Shown one piece after another: positions 38,807 through 48,997 of a DNA stretch of 64,000 nt. Both the position numbers and the translations under genes were made by a program. Origin of the DNA: Ustilago trichophora. Its lineage: Eukaryota > Basidiomycota > Ustilaginomycetes > Ustilaginales > Ustilaginaceae. The notes below the pieces were generated by a model. It made no database searches, was not told the DNA's origin, and saw only the letters and a list, made by a program, of their open reading frames with translations. Location: the NCBI GenBank assembly GCA_900323505.1, contig OOIN01000024.1, positions 372,001-436,000 of the forward strand, given 5' to 3'. Each line of letters opens with the position of its first letter. Position 1 is the stretch's first letter.

Positions 38807-41800
38807 ATGCCGCCCAACAAGCCAGACCTTTCTGGCTACCAGTACTCGGCGCTCTCGTCTCTCGTCATCAATGCCGACCGCTCACATCGCCGTCCAGATG
38901 AACCATCTGGCGAGGCAGAGTCGCTAGCAGGTCGTATCAATGTTCGTGACATGGGCGCAGCAGTCAAGTCGGAAGGTGTCAAAGATCTCGACAAGAAGCG
39001 CAAAAAGGCACACGCCGACGATGAGCTCAACCAACGACAGCCCAAGCGACAAGCTGCCACCTCTTCCAACCAAAACGCATATACCGACATCCTTCAGGCT
39101 ACAACAGAGCTCGAAGGTCTTCGCTATCATCCAACAACCGCAGAGACAAGAGAAATCTACGAGCTCATCCTCAGCATCGTTCACACCGCCCTTGGCGATC
39201 AAGCACACGATGTCGTCCGTTCAGCTGCCGACACTACCCTCGAGATTCTCAAGGATGATGACCTCAAGGATTTGGACAAGAAGAACGAGATCCAAGATAT
39301 TCTGGGTATCCTCACCACAGAGACTTTTGGCCAACTCACCAATCTCAGCAAAAAGATCACCGACTACGATGGGCCAGATCAGAAGCTTGGCAATGACAAT
39401 GCCGATGCAAAGTTGGCCGAGATCGACCAGGAGACAGGTGTAGCTGTTCTCTTTGACGACGACGAAGAAGACAGCGACCAGGATGGCGTGGGTTACGTTG
39501 TACGCGATGGTAGCGACGACTCGGATGCTTCTGACGACGAAGCTGCCCCACGGAAGACAAAACCAGACGACGGTGGCTCGGACGCACAAGGCGATGCAGA
39601 TGCACAAGACGAGCTCATAATCGGCTCCAGCACCTCGGCAGCTGCCAACGGCGACTCCAACCAACGCGATCCCAATCAGGTTAGTCCACGCGACATTGAC
39701 GCATTCTGGATCCAACGCCAGATCTCTCAACACTATCCCGATGCACACGAGGCCAGCGAAAAGGCCGACAGCGCTTTTGACATCCTCTCTGCCGAATCCG
39801 ACGTCCGCGATTGCGAAAACAGCCTCATGGAGCTGTTTGACTACGACAAGTTCGAGCTGGTTCAGATCCTCACCAAGAACAGGGATCCCGTCGTTTGGTG
39901 TACACGCCTGGCACGTGCCGATGACGATGAAAAGGTCAATGTCCAGGTCGCCATGCGCGAAAAGGGTGTCGCTTGGATCCTCAAAGCCTTGCACGGCGAT
40001 GCTGCCAACGGCAAGCCAGCCAATGGAATCTCTTCCATCGACCTCGAAGATGCCCAACGCAAAGCTAAGCGTCTCACATCGCGCGCCACTATAGCACCAG
40101 GTTCCACAGCTCAACCACGACGTGGTGTCGACCTCCAAGCCATGGCTTTCACTCAGGGCGGTCATCTCAATACCAACGCAAAGGTTCGTTTACCCGAAGG
40201 AAGCTTCAAACGTACCAAAAAGGGTTACGAGGAGATTCACATCCCTCCTCCCGTCAAGAGGACCGTCGGCGAGGGTGAGCTTGTACCTATCGCAAGTCTG
40301 CCTCATTGGGCTCAGGCCGCTTTCCCCGGTGCCACATCGCTCAATCCAGTCCAGTCTCGCTGCTACCCTGTCGCATTTCGATCCGACGAACCCATGCTCC
40401 TTTGTGCTCCGACCGGTGCCGGTAAGACTAACGTGGCCATGTTGACCATCCTCAACGAGATTGGCAAGTGGCGCAACGACGAGACGGCCGAGATCGATCT
40501 GAACGCTTTCAAGATCGTTTACGTGGCTCCCATGAAGGCGCTCGTCTCTGAGCAGGCGGCCAACTTCCGCGATCGTCTCCAGTCCTACGGCATTACAGTC
40601 AACGAACTGACTGGAGACAGCCAGCTAACCAAGGCTCAGATCGCCGAAACCCAGATCATCGTCACAACACCCGAAAAGTGGGACGTCATCAGCCGCAAGA
40701 GCACCGATACTTCCTACACCAACTTGGTTCGTCTCCTCATCGTCGACGAGATTCACTTGCTACATGACGACCGAGGTCCCGTTCTCGAAGCCATCATCTC
40801 ACGCACCATTCGCCGCATGGAACAGATGAATGATCCCGTCCGTCTCGTCGGTCTCTCTGCAACGCTCCCCAACTACCAGGATGTCGCCACCTTCCTCCGC
40901 GTCAATCCCAAATCCGGTCTCTTCTACTTTGAAAGCAATTACCGACCATGCCCACTCAAGCAAGAGTACGTCGGTATCACCGAAAAAAAGGCCATCAAAC
41001 GTTTGCTCGTCATGAACGAGGTCACGTACGAAAAGACCCTCGACCAAGCTGGCAAAAATCAGGTCCTCATCTTTGTCCACTCGCGCAAAGAGACCGCCAA
41101 AACAGCCAAATTCATCCGCGACCGAGCTATGGAGCAGGATACCCTCAACCGCTTTTTGCCGCCTTCGCCCGCCAGTCAGGAAGTCCTCCGATCCGAATTG
41201 GAGAATGTGACCGATGCCGATCTCAAGGATGTCATGCCGTACGGATTTGGTATTCACCACGCCGGAATGTCGCGCCTCGACCGCGAGCTGGTCGAAGCAC
41301 TCTTTGCTGACGGACATTTGCAGGTGCTTGTCTCCACCGCCACTCTTGCATGGGGAGTCAACCTCCCAGCTCACACCGTCATCATCAAAGGTACGCAGAT
41401 ATACAACCCAGAAAAGGGCCGTTGGTGCGAGATTACCCCTCAAGACATGTTGCAAATGCTTGGTCGTGCTGGTCGACCGCAGTTTGACACCTTTGGGGAA
41501 GGTATCATCATCACCAACCATTCGGAACTGCAGTACTACCTCAGTCTGCTCAACCAGCAACTTCCCATCGAATCGCAGCTCGTCTCGAAACTCGCCGACA
41601 ATCTCAATGCCGAGATCGTGCTCGGTACGATTCGCAACCGAGATGAAGCTGTGGCATGGCTGGGTTACACCTACCTCTACGTGCGCATGCTTCGAACGCC
41701 GACGCTGTACAGTGTCACTGCCGACTACGCCGAAGATGACCCCTTCCTGGAACAGAAACGCGCCGACATCATTCACACCGCAGCGGCGTTGCTTGAAAAG

Positions 41801-44800
41801 TGCGGTTTGCTTCGATACGAGCGCCGAACCGGTAACTTTATCTCGAACGAGCTCGGCAGGATCGCTTCGCACTACTACATCACACACGACAGCATGGCGA
41901 CCTACCACCAGCAAATCAAGCCTCAACTTGGGCTCATCGAGCTCTTCCGCATCTTTGCCCTCTCCAACGAGTTCCGACACCAGGTAGTCCGACAAGACGA
42001 AAAGCTCGAAGTTGCCAAATTGCTCGAGCGGGTCCCCGTCCCCGTGAAAGAATCTGCTGACGATCCGATCGCCAAAGTCAACGTGCTGTTGCAATCGTGG
42101 ATCTCTCAGCTCAAACTCGACGGATACGTGCTTGCAGCCGACATGGTGTACGTGACGCAGTCCGCCGGGCGAATCCTGCGTGCGATCTTTGAGATCTGCC
42201 TCAAGCGCGGCTATGCCCGCTTGAGTCGGATGGCTCTGGATCTGTGCAAGATGGTCGAATCGCGACAGTGGGGTTCGATGACGCCGTTGCGTCAGTTCCG
42301 TGGTGTGCCGGCGGATCTGATCCGCCGGCTGGAGCGGAAGGAGTTCCCCTGGAATCGACTGCGCGATTTGGAGCCAAATGAAATCGGAGAGCTTATCGGC
42401 ATTCCTAAAGCAGGGAGACTTGTCCACAGGCTCGTCCATCAGTTCCCTCGTTTGGAATTGCAGGCTTTCTTCCAGCCTCTCACCCGATCACTGCTTCACG
42501 TCCAGCTCACCATCACACCAGACTTTCAGTGGGATGAAAAGGTGCATGGCGGTGCACAGTCGTTCTGGATTATGGTGGAAGATGTAGATGCCGAGATTCT
42601 GCACTATCACGATCAGTTCCTGCTGCTGCGGAAGTACGCGGAAGAGGAGCACACCGTTACGTTCACGATCCCGATGACGGAGCCGATCCCGCCCAACTAC
42701 TACATCAGCGTCGTGAGCGATCGATGGCTGCATAGCGAGGTTCGACTGCCGATCTCTTTCAAGAATCTCATCCTGCCCGAAAAGTTCCCGCCTCACACGC
42801 CACTGTTGGAGTTGCAGCCGCAGCCTGTCTCCGCACTCAACGATCGAGAGGTGGAAGAGGTGTATGGCAAGTCGTTTGTGCAGTTTAACAAGGTGCAGAC
42901 GCAGTCGTTCCATGCGCTCTACGGCAGTGACGATACCGTCTTTATCGGCGCACCTACCGGTAGCGGCAAGACGGTGTGTGCTGAAGTGGCACTGCTGCGG
43001 CTGTGGAAGGATGCGGAAGCAGGACGAGCGGTATGCATCGTTCCGTACGAATCCATGGTTGCCCCGCGCGTTGCCGAGTGGAAAGCCAAGTTCGGCAGCT
43101 ACCAGGACGGCAAAGAAATTGTCGGACTGACCGGCGAGACCAGCGCCGATCTGCGTCTTCTCGAGATGGCCGACATTGTCATTTCCACCCCGGAACACTG
43201 GGACGTCCTCTCCCGCCGCTGGCGCCAACGCAAGAATGTCCAAACCATCTCCCTGTACATCTTTGACGAGATCCACCTCATCGGAGACTACCGCGTCGGA
43301 CCCATCTACGAGATCGTTGCCTCCCGAGCACGCTTCGTTGCCGCCCAAACGCAAAACTCCACCCGCATGATCGCTCTCTCTGTGCCCCTTGCCAACGCTC
43401 GCGATCTAGGCGACTGGCTCGGCGCCCCCAGTGGAAGCGTCTTCAATTTCGCGCCCAGTGCAAGACAGACCCCCATGGAGGTGCATCTGCAGACCTTCAA
43501 CATCCCTCACTTCCCCAGCATGATGATTGCCATGGCGAAACCAGCCTACTTGGCGATCATTGAGCATGCCCAAGACCAGCCGGTGATCGCGTTTGTGCCC
43601 AGTAGGAAGCAGGCCAAGCTGACGGCCGAGGATCTGTTGGCGTATGTCGTGGCTGACAGTGGCGATGATGATGACGAAGAGAGGTTCTTGAACATCGAGA
43701 AGGAAGATTTGGAGCCGCACCTGCAGAGGGTGCAAGACAGGGAATTGCGAGAACTCCTCCGAAGCGGGATTGGCTACTACCACGAAGGTCTCACCAAAAA
43801 CGATCGAAGGATCGTGGAGAGGTTGTTCTCTGCAGATGCGATCCGCCTGGTGGTGGCGAGTAAAGAGACGGCTTGGAGCATTCCGCTCACGGCCCATTTG
43901 GTGCTCATCATGTCGTTGCAGACGTACGAAGGTCGGGAGCATCGATATGTCGACTATCCACTGCCTGATCTCCTGCAGATGGTGGGCAGGTGTAGCGTAC
44001 CCAACGAGAACGGCACCTCTCGGCTTGTCCTTTTGTGTCAATCTACGCGCAAGGAGTATTTCAAAAAGTTCCTTGCCGAAGGTCTACCTATCGAATCGCG
44101 ACTTGCTTCTTTCGCCCAGGACTTTTTCAACGCCGAAATCGTCTCGCGTACCATCGACGACAAACAGGCCGCGGTTGACATCCTCACTTGGACGCTGATG
44201 TACCGTCGGCTTCAGCAAAATCCCCAGGCCTACAACTGTCAAGGGAAAACCATGGCGCACATTGGAGATTTCCTCTCCGAACTCGTCGAAACCACGCTGG
44301 CCGACTTGGAGAGCAGCAAATGCATCGCCATCGAAGACGAAATGGACGTTTCTCCGCTCAACTTGGGAATGATCGCAAGCTACTACAATGTCAGCTATGT
44401 CACCATCGACGTATTCAACATGTCTCTGAAGGACCGGACCAAACTTCGAGGCATGTTAGAAATCGTCTCGTCCTCTGCTGAATTCGAAGATCTTCCCATA
44501 CGACAGCATGAAGACGTTCTTCTTCAACGCATCTACGACCGTCTTCCGCTCAAACTGGACCGACTCAACCTTCTCTCGCCCTACCACAAAGTGTTCATCC
44601 TGCTGCAGGCACATTTTGCACGATTGAATTTGCCGGTGGATTTGGAAGCCGACCAACGGCTTGTCCTGGGGAAGATTTTGAATCTGCTTTCGGCATGTGT
44701 GGATGTCATGTCGAGCAATGCCTATCTGAACGCGATTGTGGCAATGGAGATGTCGCAGATGGTGGTGCAGGCGTGTTGGGACAAGGATTCGATCCTGCGT

Positions 44801-45406
44801 CAGGTGCCCTTCTTCACCGCCGACCATGTGGAGCGATGTCAACGACGTGGGGTGCAAGATGTGTATGGGCTCAGTGATCTTTTGGCGGATTTGGGTGAGG
44901 AAGAGAGGGATGAATTGTTGCAGATGGATAAAAAGCAACTGGCAGCTGTGGCGAGTTTCGTCAATTCTTTCCCCTATATCGAGTTGAGCTATACCATCGA
45001 GACGCCGGAGGACGAGATTACCTCGTCGGATGGTATTGCAGTTCGGGTTCATTTGGAGAAGGATGAGGATGATGAGGATCAAGGTGGAGATGGGGAGGTG
45101 GTTCAAAGTGCATTCTATCCCAAGAAGAAGTTGGTTCAGTGGTGGATTGTGATTGGTGATCCGGGGACGAAGAATTTGCTGGCGATTAAGAAGGTTACGA
45201 TTAGGAAGACGTTGGATTTGGATCTGGAGATTCATCTGTCGGAAGGGAGACATGATAGGTTGAAGATTTGGCTTGTTTGCGATTCGTATCTGGGCGCTGA
45301 TAGGGAGGTTCAGATGAAGGAGGTGGTGGTTGCTCAGGGTACAGATTCCGATGATGACAATGACGAGGAGGAGAGCGAAGAGGAAGAGGAAAGTGGTGAG
45401 GAATAA
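38807..45406 (+). CDS. brr2: Pre-mRNA splicing helicase Brr2 (U5 snRNP)
   Basis: A 2199-residue Ski2-like helicase with two cassettes, the hallmark of Brr2, which unwinds U4/U6 snRNA. The N-terminal cassette has APTGAGKT (about 534-541), DEIHLLHDDRG, SATLPNYQDV and QMLGRAGRPQ, so it looks active. The C-terminal cassette has GAPTGSGKT (about 1381-1389) and DEIH, but its motif III is SVPLAN and the motif VI region reads MVGRCSVP, fitting the known catalytically inactive second cassette. Two Sec63-type modules follow the cassettes. The N-terminus has the plug-like charged region (YQYSALSSLVINADRS), and the C-terminus is acidic. Length agrees with yeast and human Brr2 (about 2140-2160). Single exon; start follows a CA-rich leader. 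Confidence 0.96.
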   Translation: MPPNKPDLSGYQYSALSSLVINADRSHRRPDEPSGEAESLAGRINVRDMGAAVKSEGVKDLDKKRKKAHADDELNQRQPKRQAATSSNQNAYTDILQATTELEGLRYHPTTAETREIYELILSIVHTALGDQAHDVVRSAADTTLEILKDDDLKDLDKKNEIQDILGILTTETFGQLTNLSKKITDYDGPDQKLGNDNADAKLAEIDQETGVAVLFDDDEEDSDQDGVGYVVRDGSDDSDASDDEAAPRKTKPDDGGSDAQGDADAQDELIIGSSTSAAANGDSNQRDPNQVSPRDIDAFWIQRQISQHYPDAHEASEKADSAFDILSAESDVRDCENSLMELFDYDKFELVQILTKNRDPVVWCTRLARADDDEKVNVQVAMREKGVAWILKALHGDAANGKPANGISSIDLEDAQRKAKRLTSRATIAPGSTAQPRRGVDLQAMAFTQGGHLNTNAKVRLPEGSFKRTKKGYEEIHIPPPVKRTVGEGELVPIASLPHWAQAAFPGATSLNPVQSRCYPVAFRSDEPMLLCAPTGAGKTNVAMLTILNEIGKWRNDETAEIDLNAFKIVYVAPMKALVSEQAANFRDRLQSYGITVNELTGDSQLTKAQIAETQIIVTTPEKWDVISRKSTDTSYTNLVRLLIVDEIHLLHDDRGPVLEAIISRTIRRMEQMNDPVRLVGLSATLPNYQDVATFLRVNPKSGLFYFESNYRPCPLKQEYVGITEKKAIKRLLVMNEVTYEKTLDQAGKNQVLIFVHSRKETAKTAKFIRDRAMEQDTLNRFLPPSPASQEVLRSELENVTDADLKDVMPYGFGIHHAGMSRLDRELVEALFADGHLQVLVSTATLAWGVNLPAHTVIIKGTQIYNPEKGRWCEITPQDMLQMLGRAGRPQFDTFGEGIIITNHSELQYYLSLLNQQLPIESQLVSKLADNLNAEIVLGTIRNRDEAVAWLGYTYLYVRMLRTPTLYSVTADYAEDDPFLEQKRADIIHTAAALLEKCGLLRYERRTGNFISNELGRIASHYYITHDSMATYHQQIKPQLGLIELFRIFALSNEFRHQVVRQDEKLEVAKLLERVPVPVKESADDPIAKVNVLLQSWISQLKLDGYVLAADMVYVTQSAGRILRAIFEICLKRGYARLSRMALDLCKMVESRQWGSMTPLRQFRGVPADLIRRLERKEFPWNRLRDLEPNEIGELIGIPKAGRLVHRLVHQFPRLELQAFFQPLTRSLLHVQLTITPDFQWDEKVHGGAQSFWIMVEDVDAEILHYHDQFLLLRKYAEEEHTVTFTIPMTEPIPPNYYISVVSDRWLHSEVRLPISFKNLILPEKFPPHTPLLELQPQPVSALNDREVEEVYGKSFVQFNKVQTQSFHALYGSDDTVFIGAPTGSGKTVCAEVALLRLWKDAEAGRAVCIVPYESMVAPRVAEWKAKFGSYQDGKEIVGLTGETSADLRLLEMADIVISTPEHWDVLSRRWRQRKNVQTISLYIFDEIHLIGDYRVGPIYEIVASRARFVAAQTQNSTRMIALSVPLANARDLGDWLGAPSGSVFNFAPSARQTPMEVHLQTFNIPHFPSMMIAMAKPAYLAIIEHAQDQPVIAFVPSRKQAKLTAEDLLAYVVADSGDDDDEERFLNIEKEDLEPHLQRVQDRELRELLRSGIGYYHEGLTKNDRRIVERLFSADAIRLVVASKETAWSIPLTAHLVLIMSLQTYEGREHRYVDYPLPDLLQMVGRCSVPNENGTSRLVLLCQSTRKEYFKKFLAEGLPIESRLASFAQDFFNAEIVSRTIDDKQAAVDILTWTLMYRRLQQNPQAYNCQGKTMAHIGDFLSELVETTLADLESSKCIAIEDEMDVSPLNLGMIASYYNVSYVTIDVFNMSLKDRTKLRGMLEIVSSSAEFEDLPIRQHEDVLLQRIYDRLPLKLDRLNLLSPYHKVFILLQAHFARLNLPVDLEADQRLVLGKILNLLSACVDVMSSNAYLNAIVAMEMSQMVVQACWDKDSILRQVPFFTADHVERCQRRGVQDVYGLSDLLADLGEEERDELLQMDKKQLAAVASFVNSFPYIELSYTIETPEDEITSSDGIAVRVHLEKDEDDEDQGGDGEVVQSAFYPKKKLVQWWIVIGDPGTKNLLAIKKVTIRKTLDLDLEIHLSEGRHDRLKIWLVCDSYLGADREVQMKEVVVAQGTDSDDDNDEEESEEEEESGEE

Positions 45407-45799
45407 TTGCAGCAATACTTTGTGATAGGTAGCAATTGCAAAGAGCTCATCTATTTAGACAGACGCTTGTGGAAAAACATTGCTCAGCCTTGTAAACTGC
45501 GAGAAGTGTGCACAGACTGAGAGCACTTGAACATGCATCCGATGCCGACTTTGACGAGAAATGAAGTAAGAAAGCAAGGGCGCCAATCTTTGGAGACGCT
45601 TTCCACCAACTGAGCAATTTAAACCACACTTCTCAAGAGGCATCCTTAGAACCTGCATCCAGTACTGTTTTGACAGAATGTTATCTGAATCTGCTCGAGC
45701 AAGAGGTTCGCTTGATTGAATGTCGTAACATTGTCTTTAGCGCTGTGGTGTCTGGGGGGTTAGCAAGTGGTGCGGATACATGGTATTGTTGGTAAAGAA
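45407..45799. other. 3' intergenic region between convergent brr2 and ubc13
   Basis: About 0.4 kb; nothing gene-like seen. Confidence 0.5.
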
Positions 45800-46576
45800 T
45801 CACTTTGCGTACAACGCTGTCCATTGCCTGCTGACTTCGATGGCGCTGTATAGAGAAGAGATTGTGTTGAAAGATTTTTGAGAATCCGAGTCAGTGTTTG
45901 TGCTTTTGCGATTCCAGAAATCCATTATGAAGAGACTCACCCTTTCTCGTCTTTCTTGTAGTGCTCGGCAACATCATTGGCGAGCGGGTCGTCGGGGTTT
46001 GGTGCGGAGAGCAAAGCCTGAACTGAGAGCAAAACGGTTCGGATCTGAAGAGCGGGGGACCACTTGTCTTTGAGAATGTCTAGACAGATACGGCCGAGCT
46101 TGTCGATGTTGGGGTGATAGATCTTGGTGAGGAAGCGAACCTTGGGTGCCGACATTGGATACTCCTCTGGCAAGAAGAGCTCGAGACGGAAGACACCACC
46201 TGTAGATGACGAGATGCAAGTTGTGGTGGAAAGAGGAATGTGAGCGGATGACACGATGATGTAGGATGTAGGATGCGAGTATATGCCAAAAAGAACGAAC
46301 CTTCGAAAGGGCTTTGGGAAGGACCCGAAATGACGACGTCAAAGTACCTCAAATTGTCCTCGTGAGGGGTTGCACTGATACCGGGTGCTGGGTCGGCAAT
46401 GAGCCTCTCGGTCTCCTGTGAGTTGGTGAAAGGTGAACAGCATTCGAAGAGCGGAGCAGGTAACACAAGATAGGCCGGAAACGAGTGAGTTTTTCATGAT
46501 CATAAGCGAAAGAGGATTCATCCGAGACAATGATTGCTCATGCACTTACTTTGATGATGCGTTTTGGGAGCGACAT
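45800..46576 (-). CDS. ubc13: Ubiquitin-conjugating enzyme E2 Ubc13, four exons
   Basis: Exons on the minus strand: 46550-46576 (MSLPKRIIK), 46301-46415, 45941-46199 and 45800-45845; 148 residues in total. All introns start GT and end AG; donors include GTAAGT and GTGAGT, while the second (GTTCGT) is weak. The product follows Ubc13 closely: [24 protein letters not shown], the HPN motif, active-site Cys in [15 protein letters not shown], and [20 protein letters not shown], ending in WTALYAK. Ubc13 pairs with an Mms2-type variant to build Lys63-linked ubiquitin chains in post-replication DNA repair. The tiny first exon and the 46-nt last exon were placed from the protein match and frame. Confidence 0.93.
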
Positions 46577-47138
46577 GGCGGTGAAATTGAATGCCAGTGC
46601 CTTGGGAAGAGTGCGATGTAGGTGTTGAAAGTCGGTGTCGGGCGGGGTCGATGTGATAGCAAGGTAAAGGATGCTTAGATAGATTTGGGCCATTCTAGAT
46701 TTCCACACTCCACACAAACACAAAATCACACTCAGGGTGTTACCGAGTTGGTCCCCGATCGCGATACAGTAATTCCCGATTGTGGCACTTTGGCTTCAAG
46801 AGTTGAAACACTATGATGCAATCATGAAATCAGGCAAAAGAGGGCGGTGCAATTTGTGATGATGGCCCAAGCTTACAATCTGTACTGTACATTACAGGAT
46901 AATCACAAACTCTCAAGTCACACACACACGCACCCACGCGATGCCGCTTCACCCGCATCCTTCCTCCACTCGACTCGACTCGTCCTCAGTTGCATCAACC
47001 GCGTCGTTGATCGTTCACGATCCCTTAACTCTCAATCAACCTAGCTTGTGTTCAACCCGGTTCTTGACATTGCACCCACCTCCCACTTCTTCGAGGACGA
47101 TCGTCAACACTCGTTTATCTGTTCAACCTAAGGGCCGC
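46577..47138. other. Divergent promoter region between ubc13 and the PIG-Y-like gene
   Basis: About 0.56 kb. It contains a CACACACACACGCAC run near 46919 and pyrimidine-rich sequence close to 47139. The ORF is open upstream to 46941, but that part has leader-like composition. Confidence 0.45.
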
Positions 47139-47465
47139 ATGCCCGCAGAGGACAAGCAACGGCGCAGGCAACACTCCTTTTCCATCAACCCAGTTGCAAG
47201 CCCGCCATCCACATCCAACGATCCTACTTTAATCTTGCAAAGCGCCAACATCCTCATCGCTGCAAGCATCCTACTTTTGCTAATTGGACTACTTCCCTTC
47301 TTGGCCTCCTCCACGTCCGACTCTGCATTCAACTCAAGACATAAGAGTCCCATCTATCTGCGCTTTCCCTACAGCGTCGTCTTCTTCTTACCTCTCCTCA
47401 TTCCACTCTCAACTTACATTGTCATCGCTCGTTGGACTGGCGAGAAGCACTACCGCCATTCTTAA
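47139..47465 (+). CDS. Small membrane protein, PIG-Y-like (GPI anchor synthesis)
   Basis: A 108-residue protein with a charged N-terminus and two hydrophobic segments (ANILIAASILLLLIGLLPFLA and VVFFLPLLIPLSTYIVIA), ending RWTGEKHYRHS. The layout, the FPYSVVFFLPLLIP segment and the W-T-G...K-x-(Y/F)-R-H ending resemble PIG-Y, a small subunit of the GPI-N-acetylglucosaminyltransferase complex that starts GPI anchor synthesis at the ER. The assignment rests on this short pattern and is moderate. Its stop codon (47463-47465) is separated from the next gene's ATG (47469) by only three nucleotides, so both ORFs very probably share a transcript or the downstream promoter lies within this ORF. Confidence 0.72.
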   Translation: MPAEDKQRRRQHSFSINPVASPPSTSNDPTLILQSANILIAASILLLLIGLLPFLASSTSDSAFNSRHKSPIYLRFPYSVVFFLPLLIPLSTYIVIARWTGEKHYRHS

Positions 47466-47468
47466 GCC

Positions 47469-48827
47469 ATGCCCTCCTCCTCCACCATCTCATCCTCGGA
47501 CAAGTCCAAGGTCAAGTCTGCCATTCCCTCTTCCAACAACAAGATCATCACAGCCACCGTTGGCCGTGTTTATGCTGCTCATCCCAGCCCTTCACAATGG
47601 AGCTACACTGGCGTTGAAGGTGCTATCGCTTTCGTCCGCGACCTTGCCAAAGCCACTTTTTTCTTCAAGGTAGTCGACCTCAAGGGCACGCGTGGTGTCA
47701 TTTGGCAACACGAATTCTATCAAGGCTTTCAGTACAATCAGGATCGCACCTTCTTCCACTCTTTCCAAGGTGACGATTGTATGATCGCTTTCTCCTTTGC
47801 CGATGAGACCGAAGCCACCGACTTGTTCAAAAAGGTTTCAAACCGCTCCAAGTATGCAAAGTCGAAATCCAGCTCCTCTAGCACCAAGAAGAAAAAGTCC
47901 ACCTCAGGCGGCAAGATCGACAAATCCATGATCGGTGCTCCCTCTGGTTTCAAGCACGTCGCTCACATGGGCTTCTCGGCCGAGCACGGCTTTAGCTCTG
48001 AGAACGTCGATCCTACCTGGCAAGCCCTGTTGGAGCAACTTGGCAACCTTGGTATTAGCGAGAAGGACATTCGTCAGAACGAGAGCTTCATCAAGGACTT
48101 TGTCGGAAAGCGTGGAGGTCCAGGCGCTGCTGCCAAGCCCACACCTCCCTCTGCACCCAGAGCAAAGAAGGTCCCTCCTCCTGCTCCTACCAGCAAGCGC
48201 AAAGCGCCTCCACCGCCTCCCGCACCAAGGTCTCGTCATGCCGCCACTGCTTCAACCGCGTCCGCATCCTCTGTAGCCCCACCACCTCCACCACCCCCGC
48301 CGCCGCGCTCTGGAGCGGGTTCATCCGCTGCTGCTGCTCCTCCTCCTCCTCCGCCGCCACCTCCTGCTCGTGCACCAGCTGGCTCGAGCGCACCACCTCC
48401 GCCACCGCCTCCTATGCGACCTGCAGCGGGTGGCAGCGCACCCCCGCCTCCTCCACCTCCTCCGCCTATGGGTGGTGGTGGTGCACCTCCACCTCCACCA
48501 CCTCCGCCGCCCGCTGGTGGCTCGGCTCCCTTGCCACCTCCTCAGGACGGACGCGGAGCTCTGCTCGCGTCGATTCAGGGTAAAGGCGTTCACAACCTCA
48601 AGAAAACCGATTCAAGCGTTGCACCCTCGGTCAGCAGGGCAGCTGTGGGTGGCGCTGCTGTTGGTGCTGCAGCAGGAGCAGGGGCATCTGCCGTTGCGTC
48701 GGCTTCCGATTCCCCTAGTGCGGGCGGAGGTGATGGCGATCTCGCCAGTGCTTTGGCCGCCGCGCTCAGTCAGCGCAAGGAGAACATGGGCGATTCCGAC
48801 GAAGAGGGTTCCGACGATGATTGGTAG
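47469..48827 (+). CDS. wsp1: WASP-family actin nucleation promoter (Las17/Wsp1)
   Basis: A 452-residue protein with an EVH1/WH1 domain at about 15-130 (TATVGRVYAA, WSYTGVEGAIAFV, FYQGFQYNQDRTFFHSF). A CRIB/GBD-like segment lies at about 154-216 (IGAPSGFKHVAHMGF, then NVDPTWQALLEQLGNLGIS). A long polyproline region follows (about 216-355), then a WH2 motif (GRGALLASIQGKGVHNLKK, about 358-377) and an acidic C-terminus ending in Asp-Asp-Trp for Arp2/3 binding. WASP activates Arp2/3-driven actin branching in endocytosis and polar growth; WH1 normally binds verprolin/WIP. The ATG at 47469 is required to keep the whole WH1 domain, which fixes the three-nucleotide distance to the upstream ORF. Confidence 0.94.
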   Translation: MPSSSTISSSDKSKVKSAIPSSNNKIITATVGRVYAAHPSPSQWSYTGVEGAIAFVRDLAKATFFFKVVDLKGTRGVIWQHEFYQGFQYNQDRTFFHSFQGDDCMIAFSFADETEATDLFKKVSNRSKYAKSKSSSSSTKKKKSTSGGKIDKSMIGAPSGFKHVAHMGFSAEHGFSSENVDPTWQALLEQLGNLGISEKDIRQNESFIKDFVGKRGGPGAAAKPTPPSAPRAKKVPPPAPTSKRKAPPPPPAPRSRHAATASTASASSVAPPPPPPPPPRSGAGSSAAAAPPPPPPPPPARAPAGSSAPPPPPPPMRPAAGGSAPPPPPPPPPMGGGGAPPPPPPPPPAGGSAPLPPPQDGRGALLASIQGKGVHNLKKTDSSVAPSVSRAAVGGAAVGAAAGAGASAVASASDSPSAGGGDGDLASALAAALSQRKENMGDSDEEGSDDDW

Positions 48828-48997
48828 TCACTCTTGCTCGTCAAATCATGACTCGGGAAGCGCCATCATCTCTACTATTCGCTCTCACAGCTGTCACGTC
48901 ATTGAATAACATTGCATCCTGCAGCAAGTACTTGTTTTTAAAACATCAGATCGAATTGTGTATTTGGAAAGCGAGAGGTGAAGCGAGCATTGTCTAT

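Noticed and set aside
40799..42439. 546-codon open frame on the minus strand inside brr2
   Set aside because: Antisense to the strongly conserved helicase domain; its openness follows from codon bias of brr2 and its protein matches no family.
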